A DNA stretch of 64,000 bases, taken from the NCBI GenBank assembly GCA_038521825.1, contig JBCBKL010000001.1, positions 124,001 through 188,000 of the forward strand. Direction: 5' to 3'. The translations under genes and the position numbers were made by a program. The stretch comes from JBCBKL01 sp038521825 (GTDB lineage Bacteria; Pseudomonadota; Alphaproteobacteria; Rhodobacterales; Rhodobacteraceae). The notes beneath the pieces were generated by a model, which did not search any database, was not told the DNA's origin, and worked only from the letters and a program-made list of their open reading frames with translations. Of the stretch, positions 17,010 to 26,030 are shown in pieces. Position 1 is the stretch's first letter. Each line of letters opens with the position of its first letter.

Positions 17010-18635
17010 CTATAGCAACAGCGTGATGATCGGCGGCCAGATCAGCAAAACCGAAAGGGCCAGAAGCTGAATGCCGATGAACGGCAAGAAGCCCTTGAAG
17101 ATGTCGGTCAGCGAGATGTGTGGCGGCGCCACGGATTTCAGGTAAAACGCGGCCGGCCCGAAGGGTGGCGACAAGAAACTGACCTGCATGTTCATACAGA
17201 AGACCACCCCGAACCAGATCGCCAAATAGCGCGGCTCGATCGTACCGAGGAATCCGATCTCTTCAATCGGCAGGCGCTGCACGATGGGCAGAAAGACCGG
17301 TATGATCAGCAGGACAATCCCGACCCAGTCCATGAATGCACCCATGAAGAGGAGGATCAGCATCATAATCAGGATGATACCCATGGTCGCCAAATCCGTG
17401 CCCAAGATCAGGTTGGCGACATAGGTCGGCCCGCCCGCGATGGTATATGCCCCGGCCAGCGCCGTTGCCCCGATGGTCACCCAGATGATCGTGCCGGTGG
17501 ATTTCAGGGTCCGCATCAGCGCGTCCCACAGCAGATCAAAAGAAAACTCGCCGCGGAAAATCGCAAGAACCAGTACCGACAGCGCTCCCATGCCGGCGGC
17601 TTCGGTGATGCCGGTGATGCCCATGTAAATCGAGCCCAGCACCACCCCGATGATGACGATGGGCGGCACCAGACCCTTGCCCATGTTCCAGCCGAGTGCC
17701 GTGCGCGCGCGCCCGAAGACGAATAAGATCAGTGCCAGCGCCACTGCCACTGTGCCCACGAACCATGGCAGATAGTCCATGGTTCCGAACCGGATGGGAT
17801 CGCCAGTTTGGGCAGCATTCTGACCGGTATATTCAAAGAACAGAACCCGCAGCGCGAAGAATGACCAGAAACCCGCCACCAGCACGGACAAAAACGCCAG
17901 GAACAGCATCCGTTTTTCGTTGCCTACCGGCTCTCCCTCGACCGGCTCGGGCAGAGGGGCGTGATCCGGGTTTAGCTGGGTGCGGATTACGATGTAGATG
18001 ATGATGAAGCTCGCCAGCATAAAGCCAGGGATGAAGGCGGCGGTGAACAGTGCCTTGATCGAGGTTTCGGTGATCAGGCCATATATGATGAGCACGATGC
18101 TGGGTGGGATCATGGTGCCCAGAGAGCCGGAGGCGCAGATCGTTCCGATGGCGAGGTTCTGATTATAGCCCAACCGCAGCATTTGGGGCAGTGCGATGAG
18201 GCCCAAGAGTACGACCTCGCCTCCGATGATTCCAGACATCGCTGCCATGATCACAGCCATGATTGAGGTAACGATCGCGATGCCACCGCGCGTGCGGTTC
18301 AGCCAGACGTTGAGGCTGTCATACATCGACTTTGCGATTCCGGACCGCTCCAGCAATGCAGCCATGAAGATAAAGAGCGGGATTGATATCAGGACGTAAC
18401 TCGTCATCACATCGCCGTATATTCTTTGACTGAGAATATTCAGCGGCCCGCTTCCCGGGCGCCCTGTCAGGAACCCCTCGCCCCACAGGCTCAGGTCCAT
18501 CAGCACCGCTGGCTCGAACTTCATGAACAGGACGACGACGGCCATGAAAGCCGAAGCAAAGCCCAAGGGCATCCCGATGGCGAGCAGGATGATCAGGCCC
18601 AGCATCAGGACCAGTGAAATAGTGCCGACGTCCAT
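17010..18635 (-). CDS. dctM: TRAP transporter large permease (DctM)
   Basis: A 541-residue inner-membrane protein, the Na+-coupled translocating subunit of a TRAP importer. It has many hydrophobic segments, conserved IGGEVVLLGLIALPQM and GSLGTMIPPSI stretches, and a C-terminal NMQVSFLSPPFGPAAFYLKS stretch typical of the family. It is longer than the common 430-residue DctM, with an insertion near residues 255-300. It overlaps dctQ by one base (TGATG). With DctP and DctQ it probably brings in a uronate or other sugar acid. Confidence 0.93.
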   Translation of the reverse strand: MDVGTISLVLMLGLIILLAIGMPLGFASAFMAVVVLFMKFEPAVLMDLSLWGEGFLTGRPGSGPLNILSQRIYGDVMTSYVLISIPLFIFMAALLERSGIAKSMYDSLNVWLNRTRGGIAIVTSIMAVIMAAMSGIIGGEVVLLGLIALPQMLRLGYNQNLAIGTICASGSLGTMIPPSIVLIIYGLITETSIKALFTAAFIPGFMLASFIIIYIVIRTQLNPDHAPLPEPVEGEPVGNEKRMLFLAFLSVLVAGFWSFFALRVLFFEYTGQNAAQTGDPIRFGTMDYLPWFVGTVAVALALILFVFGRARTALGWNMGKGLVPPIVIIGVVLGSIYMGITGITEAAGMGALSVLVLAIFRGEFSFDLLWDALMRTLKSTGTIIWVTIGATALAGAYTIAGGPTYVANLILGTDLATMGIILIMMLILLFMGAFMDWVGIVLLIIPVFLPIVQRLPIEEIGFLGTIEPRYLAIWFGVVFCMNMQVSFLSPPFGPAAFYLKSVAPPHISLTDIFKGFLPFIGIQLLALSVLLIWPPIITLLL

Positions 18636-19540
18636 CAGCTCTTCCTCGATGTGTCAGACTGGATCGCGCCGCGGGTGACATCAAGATCGCCCGTCCCTTC
18701 GTCGCCAACGGCCATCCGCAGCGCTTCAAGCTCGTCCTGATCAATGTCGTCGGCGGCGGTGTGCACCACCGGCTCGGCGTTCCAATCGGAAATGAGATTC
18801 ACAACGGCTTGCACCGCAACCAGTCCGATGATGATCAGGACGGCGGGTTTGATGGTGGCGGGAATCGGCGGGTCAAAGGCAGTTCCAAAGGTTTCCCAGC
18901 GATAGAACTTGTCGAATGCCTCGCCATAGCCGCCGTAGATTAGGAAGAATGCGAAGGCGACGATCAGAATGGTCGAGATCGTGTCGAACAGCCGCTGCAT
19001 CCAGCGCGGGCAGACGTCGTAAAGCAGAAAGATGCGAATATGGCTGCGCTGCTGCATGGCGTAGAGGCCTGCACAGAGAAAGATGAAACCCGCAATCCAT
19101 AACGACAACTCGTTCGCCCAAAGGGTCGCTGCGTTGAGGATGTAACGAACGAAAACCTCGTACAGCATTACGCCGCACAGGCAGAGCACCAGCATCATCG
19201 TTACACGGCCGATGAAAACGGCAAGGCGGTCGGCTGTCCGCCAGCTTTCGAATTCCATCGGGGCTCTGCGCACCGTCAGAACTCCCACAACGGCGAGAAG
19301 CGGCAGGCAGATCAGCGCGGCCCAATCGAGCACGTCGGCGAAGCCGCCAAACAATCCGCCCATCCCGGGCGAGACATCGTTGCGTTTGAACAGCGCCGAA
19401 AGCTTGTCGTATTGCGAAGGGTCCTGTGGCGGCGCGAAGTCGAGCGTAAAGGCGGGTATGTGCCAAACCACCCATCCCGCACAGACGATAAACGCCAGCG
19501 GCACAAGCCATTCGATCAGGCTGCCGGAACGCTCCCGCAT
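18635..19540 (-). CDS. dctQ: TRAP transporter small permease (DctQ)
   Basis: The 301-residue membrane protein has four to five hydrophobic segments and the DctQ core (a VFVRYILNAATLWANELS-like stretch). It is longer than the usual 160-220 residues. The extra length is a periplasmic loop near the N-terminus and a hydrophilic acidic tail of about 45 residues. It sits 89 bases downstream of dctP, behind two GC-rich hairpins, and is coupled to dctM by TGATG. Confidence 0.9.
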   Translation of the reverse strand: MRERSGSLIEWLVPLAFIVCAGWVVWHIPAFTLDFAPPQDPSQYDKLSALFKRNDVSPGMGGLFGGFADVLDWAALICLPLLAVVGVLTVRRAPMEFESWRTADRLAVFIGRVTMMLVLCLCGVMLYEVFVRYILNAATLWANELSLWIAGFIFLCAGLYAMQQRSHIRIFLLYDVCPRWMQRLFDTISTILIVAFAFFLIYGGYGEAFDKFYRWETFGTAFDPPIPATIKPAVLIIIGLVAVQAVVNLISDWNAEPVVHTAADDIDQDELEALRMAVGDEGTGDLDVTRGAIQSDTSRKS

Positions 19541-19566
19541 TCGATCATCCCTTCGCTGAAAGAAAG

Positions 19567-19618
19567 CCGGCCCGGTCTAGGCGGGCCGGGATAGCGGGGC
19601 CCCGAAACGGCGCCCCGC
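19567..19618 (-). terminator. Two GC-rich intercistronic hairpins between dctP and dctQ
   Basis: Going along the minus strand after the dctP stop, the first hairpin has arms at 19612-19618 and 19594-19600 (7 bp, 11-base loop). The second has 8-bp arms at 19582-19589 and 19567-19574 with a 7-base loop, followed by a mixed pyrimidine run CTTTCTTTC. The T-tract is imperfect. This looks like a partial terminator or mRNA-stabilising structure that would let the binding protein be made in excess of the permeases. Confidence 0.6.
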
Positions 19619-19629
19619 ATCCATTACTA

Positions 19630-20646
19630 TTACTCTGAGACGAGGCCCAGCTGACCCAAGTAGGCTATGTGGCTGTCGACCAGCGCCTTGGCTTCGGGCG
19701 TGTCCGCGAATTCGGGCCACGTGGCCTGCGCCGCTGCGCGGAACTTGGCCAGCTCTTCCGGTGCCCATTGGCTGAGCGTCACGCCGTCAGCGCGCAGTTG
19801 GGCTGCCGCCTCTGCATTGGCCTTCTCAAAGGTCAGAGCCGTCCGCAGAGCCAGAGCTTCCATCGCCACCTTCATGATGCGCTGATGATGCGCAGGCATC
19901 GCATCGAACACCGCCTTGTTGCAGGCCAGGTGGTCAGACGGCATTGAATGGAAGCCGGGGAAGTTGGCGTACTTCACGATGTCATAAAGGCCCAGACCAA
20001 CGTTGTTCGCGAGGCCTGATGCATCTGCTCCGTCGATGATGCCGGTTTCAAGCGCTGTAAAGATCTCGGTAAAGTCCATCACGATGGGCTTGGCGCCCAG
20101 CTTTTCAAAGATCTTGGTCTCCATGCCCGGGGGCGAACGGAATTTCCAATCCTTGAAGTCTGCGACTGTCGCGATTGGCTTGGATGAGGCAAAACTCTCC
20201 TGCCCATAAACCCACCAGCCAATCAGCTCCATCCCGTACTTGTTGTAGAGCGGTGCCGCCGCTTCGAGGCCACCACCGAAATACAACCATGACAGCTGTT
20301 GGTACGGGGTCGAATACCCGCCCATGATGTCACCAACGAACTGGAACGCGCTATTCTTGCCGGTCTGATAGCCGCCGCCGGTCATGTCGCAATCCAGAAT
20401 GCCGGTCGCCGCTGCATCAAAGGTTTCGACCGATTTGACGACTGACGAGCTGTAGAACATCTCGACCTGGATCTCGCCATTGGACATGGCCGTGATGTCT
20501 TCGACGTATTGAGCGGCCAGTTTGCCCGATACAGTCTCAGGGGCATAGTGCGTTTGAATGCGCAGGGTTGTCGACTGGGCCGATGCAACGCCGGCCAGCA
20601 ACGCAATTGAACTGGCAGCCGCAGCCGCCAACTTGATGAGCTTCAT
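19630..20646 (-). CDS. dctP: TRAP transporter substrate-binding protein (DctP)
   Basis: A 338-residue periplasmic binding protein with a signal peptide of about 23 residues ending ASAQ. The substrate region includes the FRSPPG stretch holding the conserved ligand-binding arginine of DctP proteins, and a FTALETGIIDGAD segment typical of the family. The start at 20646 has a strong GGGAGG site; upstream in-frame ATGs lack a signal-peptide layout. It is the first gene of the ten-gene uronate operon and faces a GntR regulator. A uronate ligand is likely from context; other organic acids are possible. Confidence 0.93.
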   Translation of the reverse strand: MKLIKLAAAAASSIALLAGVASAQSTTLRIQTHYAPETVSGKLAAQYVEDITAMSNGEIQVEMFYSSSVVKSVETFDAAATGILDCDMTGGGYQTGKNSAFQFVGDIMGGYSTPYQQLSWLYFGGGLEAAAPLYNKYGMELIGWWVYGQESFASSKPIATVADFKDWKFRSPPGMETKIFEKLGAKPIVMDFTEIFTALETGIIDGADASGLANNVGLGLYDIVKYANFPGFHSMPSDHLACNKAVFDAMPAHHQRIMKVAMEALALRTALTFEKANAEAAAQLRADGVTLSQWAPEELAKFRAAAQATWPEFADTPEAKALVDSHIAYLGQLGLVSE

Positions 20647-20767
20647 ATTTTTCCTCCCATGGATCGAAGCGCGGCTTGTGACCTTGGTAGCCATCTTTTT
20701 TCACGCCAGATGGGAGCGAGCGTAGCAACGGGTTGGAGAAACGCCAACATAAATTTGAAAATCGCGT

Positions 20768-20781
20768 AAATTTCGAAATTT
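20768..20781. promoter_or_regulatory. Perfect 14-bp palindrome, candidate GntR operator
   Basis: The spacer between dctP and the gntR-type gene contains AAATTTCGAAATTT, which is identical on both strands. It stands out in a high-GC genome and lies in the AT-rich 60 bases where the divergent promoters should be. FCD-type GntR regulators bind short palindromes between divergent genes, so autoregulation plus control of the dctP operon is the natural reading. No binding data are available. Confidence 0.55.
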
Positions 20782-20832
20782 TCTTGTAATCGCAGAATTG
20801 TCGCCGCACGATCAGGCAAGAGCCTTGATGAC

Positions 20833-21477
20833 ATGACCCCACGCATTGAAACACCGGATATCTACGAAGATCTGCGCGTGCGCCTGATGAGTGCCCGGTT
20901 CGCGCCAGGTGAAAAGCTTAAACCGGCCGAGCTTCAGGGACATTACGGATGTTCAGCCAACACGATCCGCGATGTGCTTTTGCGGTTGTCAAAGGTCGGC
21001 CTTGTCGAGTTCGAAATGCAGAAAGGGTTCCGCGCTAGCGAAAGCTCACCCGAGGCGCGGCGCGACATAACGCTGTTCCGCGTCCTGCTCGAACGGGAGG
21101 GAACACGCCTTTCGATGCAGAAAGGCGGCACGGAATGGGAAGCGGGGCTGGCCGCCGCCCATCACAAGCTCAGCCATATTGAGACGCGGATTGCGCGGGT
21201 GGGGGACCCGGGCGAAGATATGCGTCTGTGGTCGAACGCCGAAAAGGAGTTCCACTTCAGCCTTATTTCCGCCTGCGGTTCTCCGATCCTGATCGAGACC
21301 TACAGTAACATCTACGCCCGGTTCCGGCAGCAGATGGTATCGCAGGAACGCGACTTTGGTGAAGATTACTTCCGCGCGATCATCGCCGAACATAAGGCTA
21401 TTCTTGACGCTGCTCTGGCACGCGACGAAATCCGCTGTAACGCGGCGATCTACGATCACCTCAAACGCAATCTCTAG
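20833..21477 (+). CDS. GntR-family transcriptional regulator (FCD domain)
   Basis: A 214-residue DNA-binding regulator. The N-terminal winged helix (about 10-70) has the GntR pattern FAPGEKLKPAEL followed by the recognition helix CSANTIRDVLLRL. The C-terminal FCD effector domain (about 80-205) has the metal-site pattern with EKEFHFSL and AEHKAILDAAL histidines. It is divergent from dctP across a 186-bp spacer with a perfect palindrome, so it probably senses a uronate pathway intermediate and controls the TRAP-uronate operon. It overlaps the convergent SDR gene by 4 bases. Confidence 0.93.
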   Translation: MTPRIETPDIYEDLRVRLMSARFAPGEKLKPAELQGHYGCSANTIRDVLLRLSKVGLVEFEMQKGFRASESSPEARRDITLFRVLLEREGTRLSMQKGGTEWEAGLAAAHHKLSHIETRIARVGDPGEDMRLWSNAEKEFHFSLISACGSPILIETYSNIYARFRQQMVSQERDFGEDYFRAIIAEHKAILDAALARDEIRCNAAIYDHLKRNL

Positions 21478-22451
21478 GCCCGCGGCAGATCGTCGTCGAT
21501 ATAGGTCTGGATGATCTCGGCAAATGTCTTCTCGGCCTCGAACCCCAGTGCTCGAGCCCGGTCCGGCGCGAAATCGCGGGGCCAGCCCGACACGATTTTG
21601 ATGATGTCAGGATCGGGCTTGTGATCGATCCGGTCGACGGCCTCTTGCCCCGCGACCGACCGCAACGCCTCGATCTGTTCAGCGACAGTGCAGCTTAGCC
21701 CTGGCAGGTTTAGAGCACGGCGCCCCTGAAGCTGCTCTTCGCGGATGGTGGCCGCATGGGTCAGGAACCGTGCCGCAGATCGGGGCGATGCATGCCAATG
21801 TCGTACGGTGTCGTTGACGGGCAAAACCGCCCGCTGCCCATTGAGCGGTTCACGGATGATGCCTGAAAAGAACGATGATGCGGCAAGGTTTGGTTTGCCC
21901 GGCCGCACGCAGATCGTTGGCAGCCGCAAGGATATCCCGTCAACGAAACCCTTGCGGCTGTAGTCTTGGATCAGCAATTCGCAGGCCGCCTTCTGAGCGC
22001 CATAGCTGGTTTGGGGCGACTGCAGGAACTCGTCGTCAATCTTGTCGGGGTAGGGACCACCGAAGACGGCGATGGACGAGGTGAAGATCAGGCGCGGGCG
22101 ACAGGCTCCCTTGGTGGCGGCATGCTGAGCCCGCAGCTCTTCGAGGAAATGCCACATCGCCGCGAGGTTCGTCGTCCAGCCTTTGTCGAAATTTGTCTCT
22201 GCCTCGCCCGAGACGATGGAGGCCAGGAAGTAGATGATATCGAAGCGCTCTGCCGCGAGCGCAGCCCCTTCGGCGGGATATGACAGATCGCCTTGCCGCC
22301 GGTCGTCGATCGGCGCCCCGTCTGGCGGAAATGCGATGTCATGCAGCGTGATTTGCACATCGTCGCGGCCGGGTAGCCCATGGTCCAGCAGCCTGCGCAC
22401 CAGTTTCTGCCCGACCATGCCGCCACCGCCTAAAATCAGAATCCTAGTCAT
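21474..22451 (-). CDS. NAD-dependent epimerase/dehydratase family protein, D-erythronate dehydrogenase (DenD)-like
   Basis: A 325-residue extended SDR. The dinucleotide motif GGGGMVGQ is at residues 8-15, and the catalytic pair appears in SYGAQKAA near 150 with an upstream TSSIAVFG. The segments RLPTICVRPG and VRHWHASPRSA resemble those I associate with D-erythronate 2-dehydrogenases; uronate dehydrogenase-like activity is an alternative. It is translationally coupled (ATGA) to a hydroxyacid dehydrogenase. The rest of the tetronate pathway (OtnK, OtnI/OtnC) is not seen nearby, so the DenD call is tentative. Confidence 0.7.
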   Translation of the reverse strand: MTRILILGGGGMVGQKLVRRLLDHGLPGRDDVQITLHDIAFPPDGAPIDDRRQGDLSYPAEGAALAAERFDIIYFLASIVSGEAETNFDKGWTTNLAAMWHFLEELRAQHAATKGACRPRLIFTSSIAVFGGPYPDKIDDEFLQSPQTSYGAQKAACELLIQDYSRKGFVDGISLRLPTICVRPGKPNLAASSFFSGIIREPLNGQRAVLPVNDTVRHWHASPRSAARFLTHAATIREEQLQGRRALNLPGLSCTVAEQIEALRSVAGQEAVDRIDHKPDPDIIKIVSGWPRDFAPDRARALGFEAEKTFAEIIQTYIDDDLPRA

Positions 22452-23320
22452 GTCTGCAACCCGTTGCGCGCCTTGAGTTCGAGGTAAAGGCCCGAATGAT
22501 CCTTTTCGGCCCCGTCCATTTGGTGCACGAAGTGATCGAAGCGGTCGCGGACGTGTTGCGCAATGGGGAGCTCCAGGCTGAGGCCCCTCGCTTCGCCAAG
22601 CACGTTGTCGAGATCTTTCAGTTGCAGTCGCGACAGCCCCCCGGGTGTGAAATTGCCTTCGGTCATGCGGGCCCCGTGTTGTTGTAGAATCGTGCTATCT
22701 GCAAATCCGCCCTTGAGCGCGTCGCGCAGGGCTGCCGGATCACCGCCACCCTGTTCGACCAGCAGCATCGCCTCAGCCACAGCGCCGATCGTGATTGCGA
22801 CGATGGTCTGGTTGGCGAGCTTGGCGAGCTGCCCGGAGCCGGATGGCCCAACATGAACCGGGCGGCCCATGGCCGCGAGCACCGGCCGGACCTTGTCGAA
22901 TACCTCAGCCGATCCGCCCGCCATGATGGCGAGGCTTGCGGCCTCTGCCCCCTTGGTTCCGCCCGAGACCGGTGCGTCGAGATGGTCGACACCGACCCCG
23001 CGCAGCAGCGCCGCCTGAGCGCGCGCTTCCTCCGGTTTGGTCGATGACATGTCGACCCAGATCATGCCCTGCGGCAATGCCTCGATGATCGTCTGCTGCA
23101 GGTCCAGCACCGTCGCGCCGTCGCTTAGCATCGAGATGATTAGCTCAGCATCCGAAACAGCATCGTGGGTGTCCTTCGCCACACGTGCGCCGTGATTGGC
23201 AAGCGGGGCGGCCTTGACCGACGTCCGATTCCAGACCGATAGCTCATGCCCGGCCTTCATCAGGTTAATGGACATGGGAAACCCCATTAGCCCCGTTCCG
23301 AGAAGCGCAACTTTGGTCAT
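22448..23320 (-). CDS. NAD(P)-dependent beta-hydroxyacid dehydrogenase (GarR/LtnD-like)
   Basis: A 290-residue member of the 3-hydroxyisobutyrate dehydrogenase family with GTGLMGFPM at the N-terminus, substrate loop DAPVSGGTKGAE near 118 and catalytic lysine in GQLAKLANQ. The loop is the classical form found in tartronate semialdehyde reductases and related enzymes. I use the ATG at 23320; a GTG 18 bases upstream is in frame but has no ribosome site. It is paired with the DenD-like SDR and divergent from the SDR at 23426. Confidence 0.85.
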   Translation of the reverse strand: MTKVALLGTGLMGFPMSINLMKAGHELSVWNRTSVKAAPLANHGARVAKDTHDAVSDAELIISMLSDGATVLDLQQTIIEALPQGMIWVDMSSTKPEEARAQAALLRGVGVDHLDAPVSGGTKGAEAASLAIMAGGSAEVFDKVRPVLAAMGRPVHVGPSGSGQLAKLANQTIVAITIGAVAEAMLLVEQGGGDPAALRDALKGGFADSTILQQHGARMTEGNFTPGGLSRLQLKDLDNVLGEARGLSLELPIAQHVRDRFDHFVHQMDGAEKDHSGLYLELKARNGLQT

Positions 23321-23425
23321 TCGACGTCTCGCATCCACTGGTCATTGTCGTTTTGCTGACTTACGCTAACAGAAAAGCCGAGGCCCGGAAGGGCCAATGA
23401 TCATCGCGGTCGGGGAGGGACTGGT

Positions 23426-24178
23426 ATGGGTCGACTGAGTGGCAAGCGCGCCTTGGTGACAGCAGCAGGCCAAGGGATCGGCCGAGCCAGCGCACTGGCG
23501 ATGGTGTCGGAGGGCGCGCATGTCTATGGCACCGATATCGACGGCGCGGCACTCAAAACTCTAGCAGCCGAGGCCAGCGGCCAACTCGACGTTTTCCAGA
23601 TGGATGTGCGGGACGATGCGGCTGTTGCGGCAGGCGTGGACCACGCGCAGCCGGACATTTTGTTCAACTGCGCAGGCTTCGTCCATCACGGCACCGTATT
23701 GGAGGCGACCGACGCGGATTGGGATTTTGCATTCGACCTCAATGTCCGATCGATGTGGCGCACGATCCGGGCGGCCCTGCCAGGGATGTTGGAGCGGGGC
23801 GGTGGATCGATCATCAATATGTCGTCGGCCTGCTCGTCGGTAATCGGGGCGCCCAATCGCTTCATCTACGGCACGACCAAGGCTGCCGTCATTGGAATGA
23901 CGAAATCGGTCGCGGTGGATTACATCCGCGAAAAGATCCGCTGCAATTGCATTTGCCCCGGCACCGTCGAAAGTCCCAGCTGGCACGAACGGGTCAAGGC
24001 ACTTGGTGTCGAGATGGGAAGCTACGAGGCGGCGCTCGAAGCCTTCGTTTCGCGCCAGCCCATGGGCAGGGTGGCCAGGGCCGAAGAGATCGCGGCCCTC
24101 GTCGTGTATCTGGCCAGCGACGAGAGTGCTTTTGTCACCGGGCAACCGCATGTCATCGACGGCGGGTGGAGCGGATAA
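23426..24178 (+). CDS. SDR family dehydrogenase, 2-keto-3-deoxy-acid 4-dehydrogenase-like
   Basis: A 250-residue classical SDR. The TAAGQGIGRA cofactor motif is at about 12-21, NCAG near 90, catalytic Ser in MSSACSS, and Tyr-Lys in the YGTTK segment. The CPGTVESPSWHERV segment after the active site is shared with 2-keto-3-deoxy-L-fuconate dehydrogenase and the related DHRS6 group. A GGGAGGG site precedes the ATG. It starts a plus operon with an IlvD/Edd dehydratase and an FAH hydrolase, which fits oxidation of a 2-keto-3-deoxy-acid to its 2,4-diketo form. Confidence 0.87.
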   Translation: MGRLSGKRALVTAAGQGIGRASALAMVSEGAHVYGTDIDGAALKTLAAEASGQLDVFQMDVRDDAAVAAGVDHAQPDILFNCAGFVHHGTVLEATDADWDFAFDLNVRSMWRTIRAALPGMLERGGGSIINMSSACSSVIGAPNRFIYGTTKAAVIGMTKSVAVDYIREKIRCNCICPGTVESPSWHERVKALGVEMGSYEAALEAFVSRQPMGRVARAEEIAALVVYLASDESAFVTGQPHVIDGGWSG

Positions 24179-24232
24179 GGTGGACGCCTCCGGCGGGCGT
24201 ACTTTGGGGACAATGAATGAAAGGCGTGCGAG

Positions 24233-26020
24233 ATGAAGCCCGAAGACCTGCGATCACGAAAGTGGTTCATGAACCCAGACGATCCGGAGATGACCGCGCT
24301 TTATCTCGAGCGGTATCTGAACTACGGCCTGACCCCGGCTGAGCTGCAATCGGGCAAGCCCATCATCGCAATTGCTCAGACCGGCAGCGATCTGAGCCCC
24401 TGTAACCGCCATCACATCGAGCTGGCCAAGCGAGTGCGCGACGGTATCATTGCGGCGGGCGGCACCTGTATCGAGGTGCCCGTCCATCCGATCCAGGAAA
24501 CGGGCAAACGCCCGACTGCCATGCTGGATCGCAACCTTGCGTATCTCTCCTTGGTCGAGACGCTGTTTGGCTATCCGTTGGACGGCGTTGTCCTGACCAT
24601 CGGCTGCGACAAGACCACGCCCGCGTTGCTGATGGCGGCGGCCACTGTGAACATTCCGGCCATTGCGCTATCGGTCGGGCCGATGCTGAATGGCTGGCAT
24701 GACGGCAAGCGCGCGGGTTCGGGCACTGTGATCTGGAAGGCCCGCGAACGGATGGCTGCCGGCGAGATTGACGCGGCGGAGTTCATGAAGATCGCCGCGG
24801 CGGCGGCCCCGTCCGTCGGCTATTGCAACACCATGGGCACCGCCACGACGATGAACTCGCTGGCCGAGGCGCTTGGTATGCAATTGCCGGGCTCCGCCGC
24901 GATCCCGGCCCCCTATCGCGAGCGCGGGCAGATGGCTTACGAGACGGGCCGCCGGATCGTTGAAATGGTCTGGGAGGATCTGCGTCCCTCTGACATCATG
25001 ACCCGCGAGGCTTTCGAAAATGCCATTGTGATCAATTCGGCCATTGGCGGGTCGACCAACGCGCCAATCCACCTGAACGGGATCGCAAAGCATCTGGGCG
25101 TGCCGCTTGATAATGACGACTGGCAGCGGTTGGGCCATCACGTACCATTGTTAGTCAACCTGCAGCCCGCCGGTAAGTACCTGGGCGAAGATTATCAAAG
25201 GGCGGGCGGTGTTCCCGCGGTCGTTGGTGAATTGATTGCGGGGGGCCTTTTACCAAACCCGGATGCCCGGACAGCAAACGGCAAGTCGATGGGCGAGAAC
25301 TGTGGGTCATGCCGGTCCGGTAATGCGGACGTCATCAAGAGCGTGCAGGATCCGCTCATGGCTGAAGCCGGCTTTATCAACCTCAAGGGCAACCTTTTTG
25401 ACAGCGCGATCATGAAGACCAGCGTGATCAACGCCGAGTTCCGCGACCGTTACTTGTCGAACCCCGATGACCCGAACGCGTTCGAAGGCCGGGCAGTGGT
25501 CTTTGACGGGCCGGAGGATTATCACCATCGTGTCGATGACCCGGCCGAGGGTATCGATGCACACTGCATCCTCTTCATGCGCGGCGCGGGGCCCAAGGGG
25601 TACCCAGGCGGGGCCGAGGTGGTGAATATGCGTGCCCCAGCATACCTGTTGAAACAGGGGATCGACGCTTTGCCTTGCGTCGGCGACGGACGGCAATCCG
25701 GCACATCGGGGTCGCCGTCTATACTGAACGCGTCGCCCGAGGCGGCGGATGGCGGCGGGCTGGCTTTGCTGCAAACCGGGGACCGGGTACGGATTGACCT
25801 GAACACTTGCACCGTAAACATGCTGATCGACGACGCCGAACTTGCCGATCGCCGGACCGCTTTAGAGGAAACAGGCGGTTACGCAGCGCCGGAAAGCCAG
25901 TCGCCATGGCAGGCACTTTTCCGCGAAAAGGTGGGGCGGTTTGATCAGGGCATGACCTTGAGAGGAGCGTCAGATTTCAAAGATATTGCGCGGAAACATA
26001 TGCCGCGGGACAATCACTGA
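24233..26020 (+). CDS. IlvD/Edd-family acid-sugar dehydratase (arabonate/xylonate dehydratase-like)
   Basis: A 595-residue Fe-S dehydratase. The three cluster cysteines are visible at C57 (LSPCNRH), C125 (IGCDKTTP) and C198 (GYCNTMGTA). Length and the MNPDDPEMTALYLERY N-terminus match sugar-acid dehydratases of the L-arabonate/D-xylonate type rather than dihydroxyacid dehydratase. It should convert an aldonate to a 2-keto-3-deoxy-aldonate, the substrate expected for the preceding SDR. The sugar (pentonate, fuconate or similar) is not fixed by sequence. Confidence 0.9.
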   Translation: MKPEDLRSRKWFMNPDDPEMTALYLERYLNYGLTPAELQSGKPIIAIAQTGSDLSPCNRHHIELAKRVRDGIIAAGGTCIEVPVHPIQETGKRPTAMLDRNLAYLSLVETLFGYPLDGVVLTIGCDKTTPALLMAAATVNIPAIALSVGPMLNGWHDGKRAGSGTVIWKARERMAAGEIDAAEFMKIAAAAAPSVGYCNTMGTATTMNSLAEALGMQLPGSAAIPAPYRERGQMAYETGRRIVEMVWEDLRPSDIMTREAFENAIVINSAIGGSTNAPIHLNGIAKHLGVPLDNDDWQRLGHHVPLLVNLQPAGKYLGEDYQRAGGVPAVVGELIAGGLLPNPDARTANGKSMGENCGSCRSGNADVIKSVQDPLMAEAGFINLKGNLFDSAIMKTSVINAEFRDRYLSNPDDPNAFEGRAVVFDGPEDYHHRVDDPAEGIDAHCILFMRGAGPKGYPGGAEVVNMRAPAYLLKQGIDALPCVGDGRQSGTSGSPSILNASPEAADGGGLALLQTGDRVRIDLNTCTVNMLIDDAELADRRTALEETGGYAAPESQSPWQALFREKVGRFDQGMTLRGASDFKDIARKHMPRDNH

Positions 26021-26030
26021 GGGGTATAGG

